Source: Lewinellaceae bacterium | Lineage (GTDB): Bacteria > Bacteroidota > Bacteroidia > Chitinophagales > Saprospiraceae | NCBI GenBank assembly: GCA_020636435.1 | Contig: JACJXX010000002.1 | Span: forward strand, 1,488,001-1,552,000 | DNA: 64,000 bases | Direction: 5' to 3' | The notes under the pieces: model-generated | What the model was told of the DNA's origin: nothing | The model's input: only the letters and a program-made list of their open reading frames with translations | The model's database searches: none | Part shown: positions 43,746 to 51,376 of the stretch, piece by piece | How positions within the stretch are numbered: the stretch's first letter is position 1 | How the letters are laid out: every line of letters begins with the position of its first letter | Translations under genes and position numbers: made by a program

Positions 43746-43912
43746 CTTAGGCACGAGGAAAGAATAAAGTGTTCAATTATGGGGCAGTAATTTTTGTGCC
43801 AGGCAAGGCGCGAAGAATGAGGATAGCCAAAGCTACCTGAGTGATGAGCAACGCAGCATGGCGCAAAAAGGACAAGCCAGAATGGACAGTTTATTCTTTC
43901 GTCGTGCCTTAA
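43746..43912. repeat. About 167-bp inverted-repeat element next to element D
   Basis: The left end TTAGGCACGAggAAAGAATAAA and right end TTTATTCTTTCGtCGTGCCTTAA are inverted repeats of about 22 bp with two mismatches. The interior has GGCGCGAAGAATGAGG and AGCAACGCAGCATGGCGC. Its right end overlaps the left end of element D by about three bases, which suggests one inserted at the border of the other. Confidence 0.7.
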
Positions 43913-44064
43913 CCCAAGTTCGATATGTAGCCCCCAACTTTCTATCCCGGGTGTTAAGGTATTTCGGTTTTGTGGTATTTCGGCCGCAAAACCGCAAAAC
44001 CGCAACACCGCAACACCGCAATACCATAAAACCGGAGTTGGGGACTACATATCGAAGGCCGGTT
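43910..44064. repeat. Family D element, copy 2 (155 bp)
   Basis: The left end TAACCCAAGTTCGATATG, then TAGCCCCCAACTTTC, and the right end read inward, AACCGGCCTTCGATATG, then TAGTCCCCAACTCCGG, match the right and left ends of the copy at 30355-30668, in inverted overall orientation. The centre holds AAAACCGCAAAACCGCAACACCGC repeats (7-8 bp period, about 43988-44030). Confidence 0.85.
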
Positions 44065-44227
44065 AAAAAGAGGCAGGCTCAATGGGCTTCACCCCTTCGA
44101 GCCTACCGGGATATATAAGGAATTAATCACCATCCAAGGCTACAAATTCAGAGCTTGCAGCATAACTGTTTTGAGCAGCGCCACGTCCATCTGACGCCCT
44201 ATCTAAAGTTTCGCATAGTCCTTGAAT

Positions 44228-46624
44228 CTAAATTTTGAATCCTAAAGTGAGGTAATAAAGTCGAGGTTCAGCTGGTATTAACCCAGGGCCGGGATAACCG
44301 GTAGCTCTACGAGTAAAATAGGTTGTATTTAACAAATTATTCACACCAAGGCTTATAGTATAATTCTTTATGTCATAATTTGCTGAAAGATCAAAAACCT
44401 CATATGCCGGTATTAATCCTTGGTTTCCTGTCACCGTAGATTCCGTGTTATTCGCATCAGAATATTGGCTGCTGGTATTAGTATAGTTCAAAGTAGTTGA
44501 AAAATGGTAACCCTTGAAAGTTATACCCGCCTTAAAAAGATGCTCTGGCGCTAATTCGACTCTATTTCCTTTAAACTCTGAATTTAAATACTCTGAATTG
44601 ATATAGGCATACGAACTAAACATGCTTAAAGAGTATGGACTCCTTGGGTTAATTGCTTTTAAAAGATTAAATTCAACAAACGACTCTATTCCCATATTCC
44701 TTGAGTCGGCAATATTGGTTCTGTAAAGGCGTGGTTCACCATCAATTATGCGTGTTGTTACTCCAATTCTGTTGTTGTAGGCAAGTATAAATGCATTGAT
44801 ATCAAAACTAAGAAGCTGCCCAACTTGCCCTCGAAAACCTCCGTCGGCATTATAACCATCTGAATCCTTAACATTAGGGTCAACTTCAAGATTAGGGTTT
44901 TCAACCCTCATATCATTGAAGTGAACCCCTCTAAATCCTTCCGTAATGTTAGCATAAAAATTTACATCATCATTGATTAGATATTGAATTCCTCCTCCCA
45001 GCAACGGGAACTTTCTTGTGTTTGTCCGATCTTCAGTCATCAATTGGCCATCGTCATTAAAATAGCCATTAAAATCAACCTTGATATACTCGTACCTGAA
45101 ACCAGGAGTAAAGGATAGTTTTGGAGTTATTTGAAAAATATGTTCTCCAAAAACTGCATAGTTTGTTGTGTAAAACGTATAATTATTGTACTCCAAGGCA
45201 TCAGGGTTGATAAAGCTGAAATCAGGATCTCTGCCATCCGTTCCTAATCCCTGGCCTCTTGTTGTTTTTCCATCGTACACTCTTACCCCAATCAAAAAGG
45301 TGTTCCTTGTATTAGGAAAAAGCTTATATTTTTTCAAAAATCTAATCTCCGAACCATAATTCCTGTACTCATCCCGTCTTAAATCCCGAAAACCACCATC
45401 ATCTGGTATATTGACTGGATCCGTATTTTCTATACTATATCTACTAGAAAGCACTGCGAAGTTTTTCATTGAAAGTTTGGTGCCATTTCCAAAATCATAA
45501 TCCAATGTAATCGCTGGTAAATTCCACTCCACATGAAACCAATTTCGTTCCCTGTTGGAAGCCTGCGGGTCAATTTTAAACTGTTCATCAGTCACCCCTG
45601 CCGACAGATGCAAGGTGTATCCCATCTTCGTAAATTCCGCACCAATGTTTAATTTTTCATTAATATGGTACTTAGCGGATACATATCCACTATTTATCCT
45701 GTAATCAGCATTTTCTCTCCACCCATCGGCGCTTCGATGGTGAAAATAACCGAAGTACTCAACTTTGTCTTTTCGCCCTCCAATACTATTATAAGAATTG
45801 AATAAGTTATAGGAACCCACTGTTTGCTTGGTGTGGTATTCAAATTCCTTTTTTTTCGGAGCCCCTTTCATCTTAAAATTCATCATGCCCCCCATTTGAG
45901 TACCATATTGTAAAGATGCTGCTCCTCTCACTACTTCAATTCGCTCAACAGCCTCCATGGTTGGCGTATAATAGTTGTCTGGATAGCCAATAATGTCAGC
46001 GGCGATATCATACCCATTTTGCCGGGTATTATATTCCCACGATCTGTTTGGGCTCAATCCTCTGTTCGATACATTCAATTGAATACCAGTACCATCATTT
46101 TCCCAAACATTGGTTCCTGCCACTTTTGCAAAAACCTGACGAGGATTATTTACGGCAAGGTTTGCGTTCATTTTATCCATAAGAATAACGTCATTCTTCT
46201 TGGATGCATATATAGCCGTACCTTTCACACTCGGCAGCCGGCTTATGTCGTTCAGGTTCCTCGATGTACTTGTCACGATTACATCGGCTAAATCAATCAC
46301 TTCATCTTCTAGCGTAACATTGATTGTTTTAACCTTGTTGTTCGTCAGCGTGAAAGTCTTAATTTCTTCTCCATAAGAAATATGCTTGAAGGTAATTATG
46401 TATGTCCCAAACTTTAGGCCTGTTATGCTGTACGATCCTTCTTCATCTGTATTGGTTCCGCTTATTACTTCCGAATCCTTGCTTATGGAAACGGTTGCAT
46501 CTGAAACGGGTATACCATCGTCATAGGTTACTTTACCTTGAACTGCACCAGGCCCATTCTGCGAAAAAGCTGGCGAGAAAGTGCAAATAAGCACTACTGT
46601 TACTAGGGTCTTTAGAATATTCAT
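44228..46624 (-). CDS. TonB-dependent receptor, Fe(III)-dicitrate (FecA)-like
   Basis: 798 residues. Signal peptide (TLVTVVLICTFSPAFSQ), then a carboxypeptidase-D-type regulatory domain (about 25-105, VQGKVTYDDGIPVSDATVSI). The plug contains QLNVSNRGLSPNRSWEYN, then TRQNGYDIAADIIGYPDNYY and IEVVRGAASLQYGTQMGG, the segments that characterise FecA-type receptors. A 22-strand barrel follows, closing with YYLTLGFKI. It imports a ferric-citrate-like or related chelate with TonB energy. Codons and bases are clearly more AT-rich than the rest of the window, no FecR/FecI pair adjoins it, and related AT-rich repeats flank it. These are signs of separate acquisition. Confidence 0.92.
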   Translation of the reverse strand: MNILKTLVTVVLICTFSPAFSQNGPGAVQGKVTYDDGIPVSDATVSISKDSEVISGTNTDEEGSYSITGLKFGTYIITFKHISYGEEIKTFTLTNNKVKTINVTLEDEVIDLADVIVTSTSRNLNDISRLPSVKGTAIYASKKNDVILMDKMNANLAVNNPRQVFAKVAGTNVWENDGTGIQLNVSNRGLSPNRSWEYNTRQNGYDIAADIIGYPDNYYTPTMEAVERIEVVRGAASLQYGTQMGGMMNFKMKGAPKKKEFEYHTKQTVGSYNLFNSYNSIGGRKDKVEYFGYFHHRSADGWRENADYRINSGYVSAKYHINEKLNIGAEFTKMGYTLHLSAGVTDEQFKIDPQASNRERNWFHVEWNLPAITLDYDFGNGTKLSMKNFAVLSSRYSIENTDPVNIPDDGGFRDLRRDEYRNYGSEIRFLKKYKLFPNTRNTFLIGVRVYDGKTTRGQGLGTDGRDPDFSFINPDALEYNNYTFYTTNYAVFGEHIFQITPKLSFTPGFRYEYIKVDFNGYFNDDGQLMTEDRTNTRKFPLLGGGIQYLINDDVNFYANITEGFRGVHFNDMRVENPNLEVDPNVKDSDGYNADGGFRGQVGQLLSFDINAFILAYNNRIGVTTRIIDGEPRLYRTNIADSRNMGIESFVEFNLLKAINPRSPYSLSMFSSYAYINSEYLNSEFKGNRVELAPEHLFKAGITFKGYHFSTTLNYTNTSSQYSDANNTESTVTGNQGLIPAYEVFDLSANYDIKNYTISLGVNNLLNTTYFTRRATGYPGPGLIPAEPRLYYLTLGFKI

Positions 46625-47510
46625 GTCTTTTTTTTTGTTAGTTATCCTGTCATTTCGGTTAAAATTTGGCCACTTTCGAATAGCCAGGGCTCCAGAGGAG
46701 CTGAAGGTTGGTAGAATATGAAGGCCACCCTCCTTGGGTTTTGCTAGTCATTTTTAATTGCTTTTACGGTTAACAATAAATTCATGGTTTATAGAATCTC
46801 CATTGCATCCCCTGTCTTGATGCAGGAAGAGAAAATATTCTTGCGCAAGTTGGTTGGCGCCAGCTCATACCACAGCCAATCCTTCCATTGTTGCGGAAAG
46901 GACATGCTGGTTCCAAATAAAATCTTATAGGTCAACGCCATCCCCTTCTTTGCAGGAAAGAAGGGGTCATTTGCTTATATCCTTTTTTCAAATACTCCTG
47001 TAACCCAGAAATATATTCGTTGCTTCGGGCACAGGCATACCACTCCCGTTCCATTCCTTATGCTCAAAAAAAGCAGGCAAGGAAATGGCAGGTTGTCCTG
47101 GCATAGCTGGTGTTGCCACAGGCAATACTCGCTGGGCCAATATACCAGGCAATGCCTCCTCAGAAAAAACCAATTAGGGCTTCTGATCATCCCGGCAATT
47201 CTTCCAGGGGGGAAATGAAGAATTGCTTCCTATCGGAATGAAGAAAAACGGCAAACGTCTTTTTTACTGTAGCTCGCTTACGCTTTTTACTAATGGGAAA
47301 AGATCGCGTAAGCTTATTAGAATGTAATTTTCGGGATAAGTATGAAAATCAGACAGGGACAGGTACGTAAATCTCAACAAGGCTTCGGGAAGTCTTGTTT
47401 AACCGGGTTCTAGTGCGTTCAGTCGAAAGTATCAAGTAGTATAAGAATCAAGAAAACACAGATTCCTAACAAATATAATAGCATTACAGTCAAAAGTAAT
47501 GAAAAAGCAA
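46625..47510. other. AT-rich spacer upstream of the FecA-like receptor
   Basis: Nearly 900 bp with no credible gene. One strong hairpin, CCCCTTCTTT-gcagg-AAAGAAGGGG, lies at 46942-46966. No Fur-box-like palindrome was recognised next to the receptor's start. Confidence 0.5.
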
Positions 47511-47571
47511 TAGTCAACAAAGTAATTGTGTATTTTTTTTAAATTAAATTGTTATTTTTTCCAAAGTATTG
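47511..47571. repeat. AT-rich direct repeat, right copy
   Basis: Partner of 43487-43549 in the same orientation. It lies 80 bp upstream of the lipoprotein ATG at 47651, so it may also belong to that gene's promoter region. Confidence 0.65.
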
Positions 47572-47650
47572 AGGATGAAAGAAGTACAGAACCATTCCGT
47601 ATATGTATAAATATTGTTATTTACAATATTTACTATTAAAAATAATAGCA

Positions 47651-48628
47651 ATGCTACTAAAAAAACGTTCAAAAAAAGCCTTCACCCTACTGATTGTCGC
47701 ACTGGCCTTCAACGCCTGCATGCCTGCCGATAAAAAAGATGCCAACCAAATTACCCGGAGGCTTGCCCCTGCTGCTGGCGAAAGCAGCCCGGTTTCGGAA
47801 TCAGAACTGATCGACCCCGGCAAATACCGGTTGAAGTACGATCTGGGCGCTGCCGCTATTGAACTAAAGCTTTCCCGGGAGCTCAAAGAAATTTCCGGCC
47901 TGAGCCTGTCTTCCGACGGCGCCTACCTGCTGGCCGTGAATGACGAACTGGGCATAGTCTATTATTTGGACAAGGAAAGCGGGCGCATCCAAAAGGAACT
48001 TTCTTTTGGCGCCCCGGGCGACTATGAGGGCCTGGAAATGGTGGGCGGCAAACTATTTATCGCCAGAAGCGACGGCGTCCTGTTCGAAATGGACGCTTCC
48101 GAAAAGGCTGGTTCCGTTGCCCGATCTTACTACACACCCCTGAATGCCGACTACGATGTAGAGGGCCTGGCCTACGACCGGGTAAACCACCGGTTGCTGC
48201 TGGCCTGCAAAGGAAAAGCCGGAGAAGGGAAGGCCTTCGAGAACAAACGCGCCATCTATGGTTTCAGCCTCGATAGCCTGCAGCTTTCCAAAGAACCTGT
48301 TTACCTGCTCAGCGAAGAAATGGCCATCGCGGAAGAAGCCATCCGGGAAGCCTGGTGGACAGATGTCCTGAAGGGGCATTTTTCTCCTTCGGCTATCGCC
48401 GTACATCCCATTACCGGACATATATATATAGTGTCTTCCAAAGGCAAGGCCAGATCCGTGCTGGTGATGGCCCCTTCCGGGGAATTGCTGAGCATCCGGG
48501 AACTGGACAAAGACCCGTTCAACCAACCCGAGGGCATCTGTTTCGAAAAAGACGGAACGATGTACATCAGCACGGAGGCGAAAGGGAAAAGAGGGAAAGG
48601 GAGGGTTTATCGGTTTCGGATGTTTTAG
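47651..48628 (+). CDS. SdiA-regulated-type beta-propeller lipoprotein
   Basis: 325 residues from the ATG at 47651, chosen because it opens a lipoprotein signal (KKRSKKAFTLLIVALAFNAC, Cys23); the frame extends 16 codons further up. The mature part has propeller blades with LKEISGLSLSSDGAYLLAVNDE, GDYEGLEMVGGKLFIARSDG, DVEGLAYDRVNHRLLLACKG, HFSPSAIAVHPITGHIYIVS and QPEGICFEKDGTMYISTE. This is the SdiA-regulated/phytase-like propeller family. Such proteins sit on the outer membrane or in the periplasm; a phytase activity is not supported by specific residues. It is followed by a 9-bp array and a second lipoprotein gene. Confidence 0.87.
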   Translation: MLLKKRSKKAFTLLIVALAFNACMPADKKDANQITRRLAPAAGESSPVSESELIDPGKYRLKYDLGAAAIELKLSRELKEISGLSLSSDGAYLLAVNDELGIVYYLDKESGRIQKELSFGAPGDYEGLEMVGGKLFIARSDGVLFEMDASEKAGSVARSYYTPLNADYDVEGLAYDRVNHRLLLACKGKAGEGKAFENKRAIYGFSLDSLQLSKEPVYLLSEEMAIAEEAIREAWWTDVLKGHFSPSAIAVHPITGHIYIVSSKGKARSVLVMAPSGELLSIRELDKDPFNQPEGICFEKDGTMYISTEAKGKRGKGRVYRFRMF

Positions 48629-48672
48629 GTGCTGTGGATGTGGAGCGCAGCGACATCCCGACGAATGTCGGG

Positions 48673-48735
48673 GCTGTGGATGCTATGGATGCTATGGATG
48701 CTATGGATGCTATGGATGCTGTGGATGCTATGGAT
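48673..48735. repeat. 9-bp tandem array (GCTATGGAT)
   Basis: Seven units, two of them GCTGTGGAT, start 45 bp after the upstream stop codon. The next 70 bp (GGCCCCGTACCGGCGATAGCC, then GCGTCGGGGC) form an imperfect hairpin that resembles the CCCCGTACCC...AGGGTCGGGG motif seen in other repeats of the window. Confidence 0.88.
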
Positions 48736-48939
48736 GCCGGAGCGCAGCGGAGGCCCCGTACCGGCGATAGCCGCGTCGGGGCTGTGGATAGTGCTGCGTA
48801 TGCATCAACAGCATCAACCGGCCCGTACGGGCCTCAAAAAAGCATCAATAGCATCCCCACCAAACCCGCCCCCTCCCAATTTACTCCAAAATCGCGTTTT
48901 ACCTTGTAACCGCGTAAAACATAAAAAACAAAAGATAAG

Positions 48940-49650
48940 ATGAGAAACAGCATTCACGCCGTATCGGTGACGATCATCGCCCTCTTCACGTTTGCCTGCG
49001 GCGGCTCCGGCGACCCGAACGCGCAGGGTTCTTCCTCCTGGCAGGAAGAGTTTGGCCTGGCGAAGCGCACTTTATCGCCCACCGGCAGGAACCCTTATTT
49101 TGTCCTGGAGCCGGGATTCCGGCTGGTATTGGAAAGCGCTACCGAGAAATTGGCAATCACCGTACTGGACGAGACCAAGGAGGTGGACGGCGTCACTACC
49201 CGGGTAGTCGAGGAACGGGAATGGAGAAACGAGGAATTGATCGAAGTATCCAGGAACTTCTTCGCCATCGATGAGCAAACCAAAGACGTCTTTTACTTTG
49301 GCGAAGACGTGGATATGTACCAGGGCGGCAAGGTGGACAGCCACACCGGCGCCTGGCTGGCCGGCAAGAACGGCGCCAGGGCCGGCCTGATCATGCCCGG
49401 CAACCCGAAGGTGGGCATGAAGTACTACCAGGAGATTGCCCGGGGAGTGGCCATGGACCGGGCGGAAATCCTGAAAACAGACGACCACCTGGATACGCCG
49501 GCGGGGTCCTTTGCCAATTGCCTGCTCACCAAAGAAGGCTCGGCCCTCAATCCTTTTGAGATGGAATTCAAAACATACGCTCCGGGGATTGGCCTGCTGC
49601 AGGATGAAAAACTGCTCCTGTCGGAGTATGGGTTTCCTGAAAAGAAATAA
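48940..49650 (+). CDS. Uncharacterised lipoprotein
   Basis: 236 residues. The lipoprotein signal ends at Cys20 (IIALFTFACGG). The mature protein is beta-rich: NPYFVLEPGFRLVLES, AITVLDETKEVDGVTTRVVEE, VFYFGEDVDMYQGG, and a closing TPAGSFANCLLTKE with EMEFKTYAPGIGLLQDE. The pattern resembles small LolA/VioE-like or DUF-type beta proteins of Bacteroidota that report on a stored compound, but I cannot name the family. The order (GSW-x-G-x-NGARAGLIMPGNPKVG) suggests a single domain. Element C copy 2 starts 5 bp after its stop codon. Confidence 0.8.
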   Translation: MRNSIHAVSVTIIALFTFACGGSGDPNAQGSSSWQEEFGLAKRTLSPTGRNPYFVLEPGFRLVLESATEKLAITVLDETKEVDGVTTRVVEEREWRNEELIEVSRNFFAIDEQTKDVFYFGEDVDMYQGGKVDSHTGAWLAGKNGARAGLIMPGNPKVGMKYYQEIARGVAMDRAEILKTDDHLDTPAGSFANCLLTKEGSALNPFEMEFKTYAPGIGLLQDEKLLLSEYGFPEKK

Positions 49651-49655
49651 GTTTT

Positions 49656-49787
49656 GTGACTATTCAGTATCATGATTGTATGACGCCTGGCGCAAAATTT
49701 TGTAAGCCACCCTTCCCCTCCCGAGGGGAATGAGAAGGGGTTCCGACAGAAAAACCTACAAAATTTTGCGCCAGGTGGAATAGTTAC
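49656..49787. repeat. 132-bp inverted-repeat element, family C, copy 2
   Basis: It is an inverted copy of 28497-28647 with the same inner 19-bp stem (CCTGGCGCAAAATTTTGTA) and the same GAAGGGG-TTCC segment. The right end has decayed (TAGTTAC instead of TAGTCAC), and it is about 20 bp shorter than copy 1. Confidence 0.87.
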
Positions 49788-50044
49788 TAAGCTTTTTTCT
49801 ACCCTGAGGCAACTTTTTGTCTCTTTATTTTCGTACTACTAATTGACTAGCTTTTTTATACCTCTATTCGAGTTACATTACTGCTAACACTAATATTCCA
49901 TGGTAGTGCATATTGCGTTTTCGATATAAATGCCCGTTTATATCCTTAAACGTTATTGCCCTGGCCCTGCAAGCAACTATTTAACCGGCGCCGCCGCTGT
50001 TTTGGAGGCAGTCGTGCCGTTCCCCCTTACTTAACATATAGGAT

Positions 50045-50491
50045 ATGAAAAAGCAACATGTCGAGTTAACAGCAACAGACAAGAAAAGGCTGAAAACACT
50101 TATTTCCAAAGGGTCATTGAAACGAAGAGCCTTAAAGCGCGCCACTGCTTTACTGGAGCTCGGCCAGGGCAAAACCTTTAAAGAAGTTTCTGAGGCCATA
50201 AAAGTATCGGGGGCAACTGTTTCGGCCTGGGCCGACCGGTACAAAAAGGAAGGCCTGGATTTCCTGGCCGATAAACCACGGCCGGGCCGGCCCAAGGATA
50301 TTACTGCTCAGCAGCGGAAAAAAATAGCCGCTCTGGCCCGCAGCGATGCCCCGGATGGTTATGAAAGATGGACGCTGCGCCTGCTGGCCGAAAAAGCGGT
50401 GGAGTTCGGATATGTAAAGCATATTTCTCACCAATACATCAACCAAATCCTGAAACAGGAGGAGCCCCGGTGGCAAATGGAAGGTTGCTAA
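50045..50491 (+). CDS. Transposase-type HTH protein without catalytic domain, copy 1
   Basis: 148 residues: two helix-turn-helix units. The first has RATALLELGQGKTFKEVSEA, then IKVSGATVSAWADRYKKEG. A PRPGRPKDIT linker leads to a second winged-helix part with WTLRLLAEKAVEFGY and ISHQYINQILK. This is exactly the N-terminal DNA-binding half of IS630-type transposases, which normally continue with KPWR/KPHR and a DDE domain. Here the frame stops 10 residues after INQILK, and no DDE remnant follows in any frame. Its neighbour at 50852 ends at the same point. Either the gene pair is a captured DNA-binding domain or both are equal truncations. A 104-bp inverted-repeat unit starts two bases after the stop codon. 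Confidence 0.8.
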   Translation: MKKQHVELTATDKKRLKTLISKGSLKRRALKRATALLELGQGKTFKEVSEAIKVSGATVSAWADRYKKEGLDFLADKPRPGRPKDITAQQRKKIAALARSDAPDGYERWTLRLLAEKAVEFGYVKHISHQYINQILKQEEPRWQMEGC

Positions 50492-50492
50492 T

Positions 50493-50596
50493 TATACTGA
50501 CGCACGGCAGGTTTTGTCAGTTACAAAACCCGCCGGATCAGCATATACTGACCTCGCGGTTTGTGCTTTGCACAAAACCAAGCGTGCGTCAGTATA
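50493..50596. repeat. 104-bp unit with 13-bp perfect terminal inverted repeats
   Basis: TATACTGACGCAC at the left equals the reverse complement of the right end, again bounded by TA. Inside are GGTTTTGTCAGTTACAAAACC and GGTTTGTGCTTTGCACAAAACC hairpins. It begins two bases after the stop codon of the HTH gene, so it could be a MITE that this DNA-binding domain recognises, or the unit that cut the gene short. Confidence 0.75.
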
Positions 50597-50851
50597 GTCA
50601 TAAATATTTTCCCCGATCGACGCAGCCTTTTCCCTTCTTATCCCCGTAATACACAATAGTTCGTTCCATCGCTTATGTTACAGAGCACCAGCGATTGAAC
50701 TAAAGTCATTGACTGCTAACATCTTAGTCCCCACAGTTGGCCCGTCGGGCATTCAATCCGGGTATGTCTATTGAAACTGCTTTCCCGGCATTGCAATCCT
50801 CGATATGCGGCCAGGCCGATTTCACCAGGTTGCATACTTCAATCCGGAAAG

Positions 50852-51286
50852 ATGAAAAAGCAGCATATCCACTTAACAGCCAATGACAAAGAAACATTGA
50901 AAGGCCTGATATCAGAAGGCGCCTTGCCGCCCAAAGGCTTAAAAAGGGCGGCTGCCCTTTTGGAACTCGGCCAGGGAAAAACTTTCAAAGAAGTGGCGAA
51001 AACCGTAAAGGTGGCCAGCACGACGGTTTCTTCCTGGGCATCCAAGTACGAAAAGGCAGGCCTGTCTTTCCTGAAAGACAAGCCCAGGCCGGGCCGGCCC
51101 AAGGACATTACCGCCGGCCAACGGGCCAAAATCCTGGCGCTGGCGAACAGCGAGCCGCCGGAAGGGCATGAAAAATGGAGCTTGCGGTTGCTGGCCGAAA
51201 AGGCGATCGCCCTGGGGTATGTTGACAGCATTTCGCACCAGTATATCAACCAAATCCTCAAGGACGATGAATTGAGTATTTATTAG
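50852..51286 (+). CDS. Transposase-type HTH protein without catalytic domain, copy 2
   Basis: 144 residues from the ATG at 50852 (KKQHIHLTANDKETLKGLI), parallel to copy 1 (KKQHVELTATDKKRLKTLI); the 27-codon upstream extension is not shared and was dropped. The two proteins align end to end, with GQGKTFKEV, TVSSWASKYEKAGL, KPRPGRPKDIT, LRLLAEKAIALGY and ISHQYINQILK. Both stop within about 10 residues after INQILK. Tandem duplication with diverged DNA (about 60-65 percent protein identity by eye) but a preserved frame suggests that both are under selection. An 8-bp array separates it from the TonB receptor. Confidence 0.8.
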   Translation: MKKQHIHLTANDKETLKGLISEGALPPKGLKRAAALLELGQGKTFKEVAKTVKVASTTVSSWASKYEKAGLSFLKDKPRPGRPKDITAGQRAKILALANSEPPEGHEKWSLRLLAEKAIALGYVDSISHQYINQILKDDELSIY

Positions 51287-51309
51287 CGCAAGGACAGAAA
51301 TGGCACTGG

Positions 51310-51376
51310 CATTCATTCATTCATTCACTCATTCACTCATTCACTCATTACTCATTCACTCATTCACTCATTCACT
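51310..51376. repeat. 8-bp tandem array (CATTCACT) abutting a start codon
   Basis: About eight units (CATTCATT then CATTCACT, one copy shifted) fill the whole space up to the ATG at 51377 of the TonB receptor. A change in unit number would alter the leader length immediately before the start codon. Confidence 0.88.

Noticed and set aside
43498..44118. Short frames in the AT-rich spacer and over element D
   Set aside because: They lie on inverted-repeat elements and have no protein character.
46975..47190. 71-codon minus-strand frame upstream of the FecA-like gene
   Set aside because: Two overlapping frames of similar length, no motif, AT-rich spacer; not supported.
48355..48909. 184-codon frame overlapping the end of the SdiA-regulated-type gene and reading through the 9-bp array
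   Set aside because: The overlap with a good gene and the DAMDAMDAMDA repeat show it is a phantom.
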